Positions 60,514 to 64,000 of a stretch of 64,000 nucleotides of DNA are shown in pieces; position 1 is the first letter of the stretch; every line of letters begins with the position of its first letter. The notes under the pieces were generated by a model. The model was not told the origin of the DNA, made no database searches, and was given only the letters and a program-made list of their open reading frames with translations. The DNA is from Pseudomonas delhiensis (lineage in GTDB: Bacteria; Pseudomonadota; Gammaproteobacteria; Pseudomonadales; Pseudomonadaceae). The DNA lies in assembly GCF_900187975.1 (NCBI RefSeq), contig NZ_FZPC01000003.1, positions 186,001 to 250,000 of the forward strand, written 5' to 3'. Both the position numbers and the translations under genes were made by a program.

Positions 60514-60999
60514 TCAGGATAGCCGTTCGAGGCCCGTGAATGGGCAATCCGCCAGCAGTTCCGACAGGCTGCGGCCGCCGGGCAGGCGCAGCTGCGGCGC
60601 CAGGTCCGCCAGGGGGTAGAGGACGAAGGCGCGGGCGTGCATGTGGTAGTGCGGCACGGTCAGGCGCGGCTCGTCGAGCTGGCGCTCGCCGAACAGCAGG
60701 ATGTCCAGGTCGAGGGTGCGCGGGCCCCAGCGCTCGTCCTTGCGCACGCGGCCCTGTTCCAGCTCGATGGCCTGCAGGGCGTCGAGCAGGGCGAGGGGGG
60801 CGAGGTCGGTGTCCAGGGCGGCGACGGCGTTGACGTAGCGCGGCTGGTCCGGCGGGCCCAGCGGGTCGCTGATGTAGAAGGGCGAGACCGCGGCCACCGT
60901 GGTCTGCGGGATGGCCCGCAGGGCCTCGATGGCGGCGCGCAGCTGGCCCAGGGGATCGGAGAGGTTGCTGCCCAGGCCGAGGTAGACGCGCTCGCTCAC
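60514..60999 (-). CDS. folK: 2-amino-4-hydroxy-6-hydroxymethyldihydropteridine pyrophosphokinase
   Basis: This 161-residue protein starts at GTG 60999 (SERVYLGLGSNLSDPLGQLR). The HPPK signature KDERWGPRTLDLDILLFGE and the VSPFYISDPLG segment are present. It makes the pterin pyrophosphate used by FolP. The GTG overlaps the pcnB stop (GTGA), so it is translationally coupled. The frame continues upstream inside pcnB but is not HPPK there. Confidence 0.96.
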   Translation of the reverse strand: MSERVYLGLGSNLSDPLGQLRAAIEALRAIPQTTVAAVSPFYISDPLGPPDQPRYVNAVAALDTDLAPLALLDALQAIELEQGRVRKDERWGPRTLDLDILLFGERQLDEPRLTVPHYHMHARAFVLYPLADLAPQLRLPGGRSLSELLADCPFTGLERLS

Positions 61000-62396
61000 T
61001 CGTTGCCAGCCCCCTCGCTGCGCGGGCCACGGCGCCGGCGGTTGCCAGCGCCGCGGCGGCGCTTGCGCGGGGCGGCGCCGTCGTCCTGGCTGGCCGCCAG
61101 ATTGCGGATCATGCCGCGGCGTTCGCCGTCGCTGGCGTCCTGGTAGTCCGTCCACCAGTCGCCGAGGCCGCCGGTTTCCTCGCCGGCGCTCTCGCGCAGC
61201 AGCAGGAAGTCGTAGCCGGCGCGGAAGCGCGGGTTTTCCAGCAGCAGGTCGGCGCGCTTGCCCTGGCGTCGCGGCAGGCGTTCCTGCATGTCCCAGATCT
61301 CGCGGATCGGGATGGTGAAGCGCTTGGGCACGGCGGTGCGCTGGCACTGCTCGCTGATCAGTTCGTGGGCGGCTTCCTGCATCGCCGGGATCGGCGGCAT
61401 GCCTCGCTCCTGCAGTTGCGCCACGCGCGCCGGCAGGGCCGGCCAGAGCAGGGCGGCGAAGAGGAAGGCGGGGGTGACCGGCTTGCCCTGGTGGATGCGC
61501 GCATCGGTGTTGGCCAGGGCCTGGCGGATCAGCTTGCCGGTGTAGTCCGGGTCGCGGGCCAGGGCCTTGGCGCTGGCCGGGAACAGCGGGGCGAACAGCT
61601 CGTATTCGAGCAGCAGCTCGAAGGTGCGCTCGCCGCGGCCGCTGAGGAACAGCTTGAGCACTTCGTCGAACAGCCGCGCCGAGGGAATCTCGCGCAGCGC
61701 CGGCGCCAGCTTGCGGATGGGCGCGGCGCTGTGTTTCTCGATCTCGAAGTCCAGCTTGGCGGCGAAGCGCACCGCGCGCAGCATGCGCACCGGGTCCTCG
61801 AGGTAGCGCTGCTCGGGGTCGCCGATCAGGCGCACCAGGCGGTTGCGGATGTCGTGCACGCCGTGGGCGTAGTCGAGGATGCGCTCGTCGCTGCAGTCGA
61901 AGTACAGGGCGTTGATGGTGAAGTCGCGGCGCTGGGCGTCGTCTTCCAGGGTGCCGTAGACATTGTCGCGCAGGATGCGCCCGGCCTCGTTGCGCGAGGC
62001 CTGGTTGCTGTCGCCTTCGCCTTCTTCCTGCGGGTGGTGGGCACGGAAGGTGGCCACCTCGATGATCTCGCGGCCGAAATGCACGTGCACCAGCTTGAAG
62101 CGCCGGCCGATGACCCGCGCGTTGCGGAATTCGGCACGGACCTGCTCGGGGGTGGCGCTGGTGGCCACGTCGAAGTCCTTGGGGGTGATGCCCAGCAACT
62201 GGTCGCGGACGCCGCCACCGACGATGTAGGCCTGGTATCCCGCCTTCTGCAGCCGGTCCACCACGCTCACCGCATGCCGGCTGAACTGCTCGCGACGCAG
62301 CGGATGCTGGTTGCTGCCGACGATTTCCGGGGTGGTGCGGACTGCGCGCTTGCGGCGCAAGGGAGAGCGAAGGGAGGAGATCAGCTTTTTCAGCAT
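60996..62396 (-). CDS. pcnB: Poly(A) polymerase I
   Basis: This 466-residue member of the class II nucleotidyltransferases has the catalytic motif GGGVRDQLLG with the acidic triad following in KDFDVATSATPEQV. The RNA/primer motifs (RRDFTINALYFD, RLIGDPEQRYLEDPVRMLRAVRF) are intact. The C-terminus is basic (KRRRGAGNRRRR), as in PcnB rather than CCA enzymes. It adds poly(A) tails that promote RNA decay. It is downstream of crcZ on the same strand. Confidence 0.96.
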   Translation of the reverse strand: MLKKLISSLRSPLRRKRAVRTTPEIVGSNQHPLRREQFSRHAVSVVDRLQKAGYQAYIVGGGVRDQLLGITPKDFDVATSATPEQVRAEFRNARVIGRRFKLVHVHFGREIIEVATFRAHHPQEEGEGDSNQASRNEAGRILRDNVYGTLEDDAQRRDFTINALYFDCSDERILDYAHGVHDIRNRLVRLIGDPEQRYLEDPVRMLRAVRFAAKLDFEIEKHSAAPIRKLAPALREIPSARLFDEVLKLFLSGRGERTFELLLEYELFAPLFPASAKALARDPDYTGKLIRQALANTDARIHQGKPVTPAFLFAALLWPALPARVAQLQERGMPPIPAMQEAAHELISEQCQRTAVPKRFTIPIREIWDMQERLPRRQGKRADLLLENPRFRAGYDFLLLRESAGEETGGLGDWWTDYQDASDGERRGMIRNLAASQDDGAAPRKRRRGAGNRRRRGPRSEGAGNE

Positions 62397-62616
62397 GGAG
62401 GCACTATTGACAGGTTGGGGTGGATTGCGTCGCGCAACGCAGCGTGCCCTGGCCGGCGATCGCAGTCGGCGGGCAGCCCATCATGCTTGAAAAGCATGGT
62501 CAGCGGAAACAATCGTCAGTAAATCTGATGCGTTGTGTGTCCGAATGGGCTCGGATTCTAGCATCGGGGGGCGGGAGATAGGGAACGGGGAACAGCGAAG
62601 GGAGCAGGGGAGAGCG

Positions 62617-62991
62617 AGGAAAGCTACTGGGGGAGCCGAAGCTCCCCCCCAAGTAGGTGCGTGCTTTGTTCTTGTTATGATGCCGGGCTTGTTGTTTTTG
62701 TTTGTAGACCCGTCCTCGAGGCCAGTCGCTTCGAGGTATTCCCATTCGGGATCGACAAGAGCAAACGGATTGCTTTGGTCGCTGAGTGAGCAGTGATCTT
62801 TCGATCCAACCGATTCCGCCGCTGCCTCGAGGCAGTTTTATTGTTCTTCGATCGGTTGCGGGATTTCTCCCACCAGCTACTCTCCTCCAAAAGAATCAGT
62901 TAGCTGCGCCTCCGCGATTTTGTTTTTGTTGTGCTGGAGTCGTTACGTGTTGTTTTTGTTCTGTGGTTTCGTGCTTGTTATTGTTGTTGTA
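62617..62991 (-). ncRNA. crcZ: CrcZ small RNA (catabolite repression control)
   Basis: Located between cbrB and pcnB as in P. aeruginosa, this transcript would run leftward from about 62991 (GUACAACAACAAUAACAAG) to a hairpin near 62620-62650, about 375 nt. Six A-rich AAnAAn-type motifs that bind Hfq/Crc are visible on the minus strand near 62974-62993, 62947-62963, 62917-62934, 62835-62848, 62688-62705 and 62662-62677. It sequesters Hfq/Crc and relieves catabolite repression when poor carbon sources activate CbrAB. The ends are estimated from motifs. Confidence 0.9.
62624..62656 (-). terminator. 3' hairpin of crcZ
   Basis: GGGGGAGC / GCTCCCCC closes a tetraloop (TTCG on the minus strand), extended by CTACT / AGTAG. 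A good U tract is lacking, so the 3' end may be heterogeneous or transcription may read into pcnB. Confidence 0.75.
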
Positions 62992-63002
62992 CCAATAACA
63001 AA

Positions 63003-63017
63003 GCAGATGCCGTGCCA
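63003..63017 (-). promoter_or_regulatory. Sigma-54 promoter of crcZ
   Basis: On the minus strand TGGCACGGCATCTGC has the -24 GG and -12 GC elements at the required spacing (consensus TGGCACG-N4-TTGC; one mismatch). The predicted transcription start is about 12 bp further on. Confidence 0.88.
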
Positions 63018-63079
63018 ACTTTTGAGAATCCTTATTTTTCAAGGGTTTAGCTGTAGGAAGGGGTTTCGGGCAGGCACAA

Positions 63080-63116
63080 AAAAGCCGGGTTATCGTTACC
63101 GATGAACCCGGCTTTT
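63080..63116 (-). terminator. Terminator of cbrB
   Basis: The stem AAAAGCCGGGTT / AACCCGGCTTTT has an inner ATCG/CGAT pairing, and a T run follows on the minus strand. It ends the cbrAB transcript before crcZ. Confidence 0.88.
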
Positions 63117-63141
63117 GTTACGCGGGATGTCCGCGGTAACA
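63116..63141. promoter_or_regulatory. CbrB binding site (UAS) for crcZ
   Basis: TGTTAC-N14-GTAACA is a perfect inverted repeat about 100 bp upstream of the sigma-54 promoter, the correct distance for an enhancer-binding protein. It agrees with the TGTTAC-type CbrB sites reported in Pseudomonas. It lies just downstream of the cbrB stop. Confidence 0.85.
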
Positions 63142-63153
63142 GCCGCGCCCCAC

Positions 63154-64000
<847 letters not shown>

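Larger units (their letters stand above)
62397..63153. other. Long AT-rich intergenic region between cbrB and pcnB
   Basis: This 757-bp region is far richer in A+T than its surroundings between about 62640 and 63070. It contains the cbrB terminator, the CbrB site, a sigma-54 promoter, the crcZ sRNA, and then about 220 bp before pcnB in which no feature is resolved. Short open frames in it are not credible genes. Confidence 0.85.

Noticed and set aside
62533..63105. Short open frames within the cbrB-pcnB gap
   Set aside because: They lie in the AT-rich crcZ region, lack ribosome binding sites and encode no recognisable protein; the RNA interpretation explains the A-rich motifs.

Overview
The window is a GC-rich, gene-dense chromosomal segment of a Pseudomonas in or near the P. 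aeruginosa group. The basis is gene order and protein sequence. From memory, the run lldR-lldP-lldD-dld / smpB-ratA-rnfH / omlA-fur-recN-grpE-dnaK-dnaJ-dapB-carA-lysE-carB-greA / yhbY-rlmE-ftsH-folP-glmM-tpiA-secG-tRNA-Leu-tRNA-fMet-rimP-nusA-infB-rbfA-truB-rpsO-pnp / acs-pgi-panD-panC-panB-folK-pcnB-crcZ-cbrB follows the PAO1 block around PA4772 to PA4726. No prophage, insertion sequence, integrase or CRISPR array is visible. It is core chromosome with a few accessory insertions.

Layout. 1-4.8 kb (minus strand): a truncated biotin-dependent carboxylase fusion, a small exported protein and a PmrAB/QseBC-type two-component pair. 5.1-12.1 kb: the lactate-utilisation locus (permease, L-lactate dehydrogenase, D-lactate dehydrogenase/Fe-S protein on the minus strand; divergent LldR regulator), with a perfect 19-bp operator palindrome in the divergent promoter region. 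12.1-21.6 kb: smpB, ratA, rnfH, omlA/bamE, fur, recN (with a LexA box) and the grpE-dnaK-dnaJ chaperones (with a sigma-32 type promoter), then dapB. 21.6-27.7 kb: carA-lysE-carB-greA, preceded by a leader peptide/attenuator and a candidate ArgR half-site. 27.8-43.4 kb: RNA and translation genes, ftsH, folP, glmM, tpiA, secG, two tRNAs and the rimP-nusA-infB-rbfA-truB-rpsO-pnp cluster. 43.4-51.1 kb: envelope and stress genes of mostly unknown function: a zinc-finger/TM/repeat protein, BON and CsbD proteins, a rhomboid protein, two DUF2845 paralogues and a large DUF748 protein. 51.1-56.1 kb (minus): an orphan response regulator, a thiolase, a DUF2236 protein and acetyl-CoA synthetase. 56.5-62.4 kb (minus): pgi, panD, panC, panB, folK, pcnB. 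62.6-64 kb: the catabolite-repression sRNA crcZ with its sigma-54 promoter and CbrB site, and the 3' part of cbrB, cut by the window end.

How it fits together. Carbon handling is regulated at both ends: lactate induction through LldR, and the CbrB-crcZ arm of catabolite repression control. Acetyl-CoA synthetase, thiolase and the acyl-CoA carboxylase-like protein handle short acyl-CoAs. The middle is housekeeping: heat shock, SOS, iron control, arginine/pyrimidine precursor supply, and transcription, translation and RNA turnover.

The least explained part is 43.4-51.1 kb. Two divergently oriented membrane proteins there (a zinc-finger protein and a rhomboid protease) appear to share a C-terminal helical-repeat domain and flank the BON/CsbD stress pair. 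Short palindromic repeats recur between genes. They include a REP pair, composite elements built from three palindrome types, and four bipartite elements with a 7-bp period at gene 3' ends.
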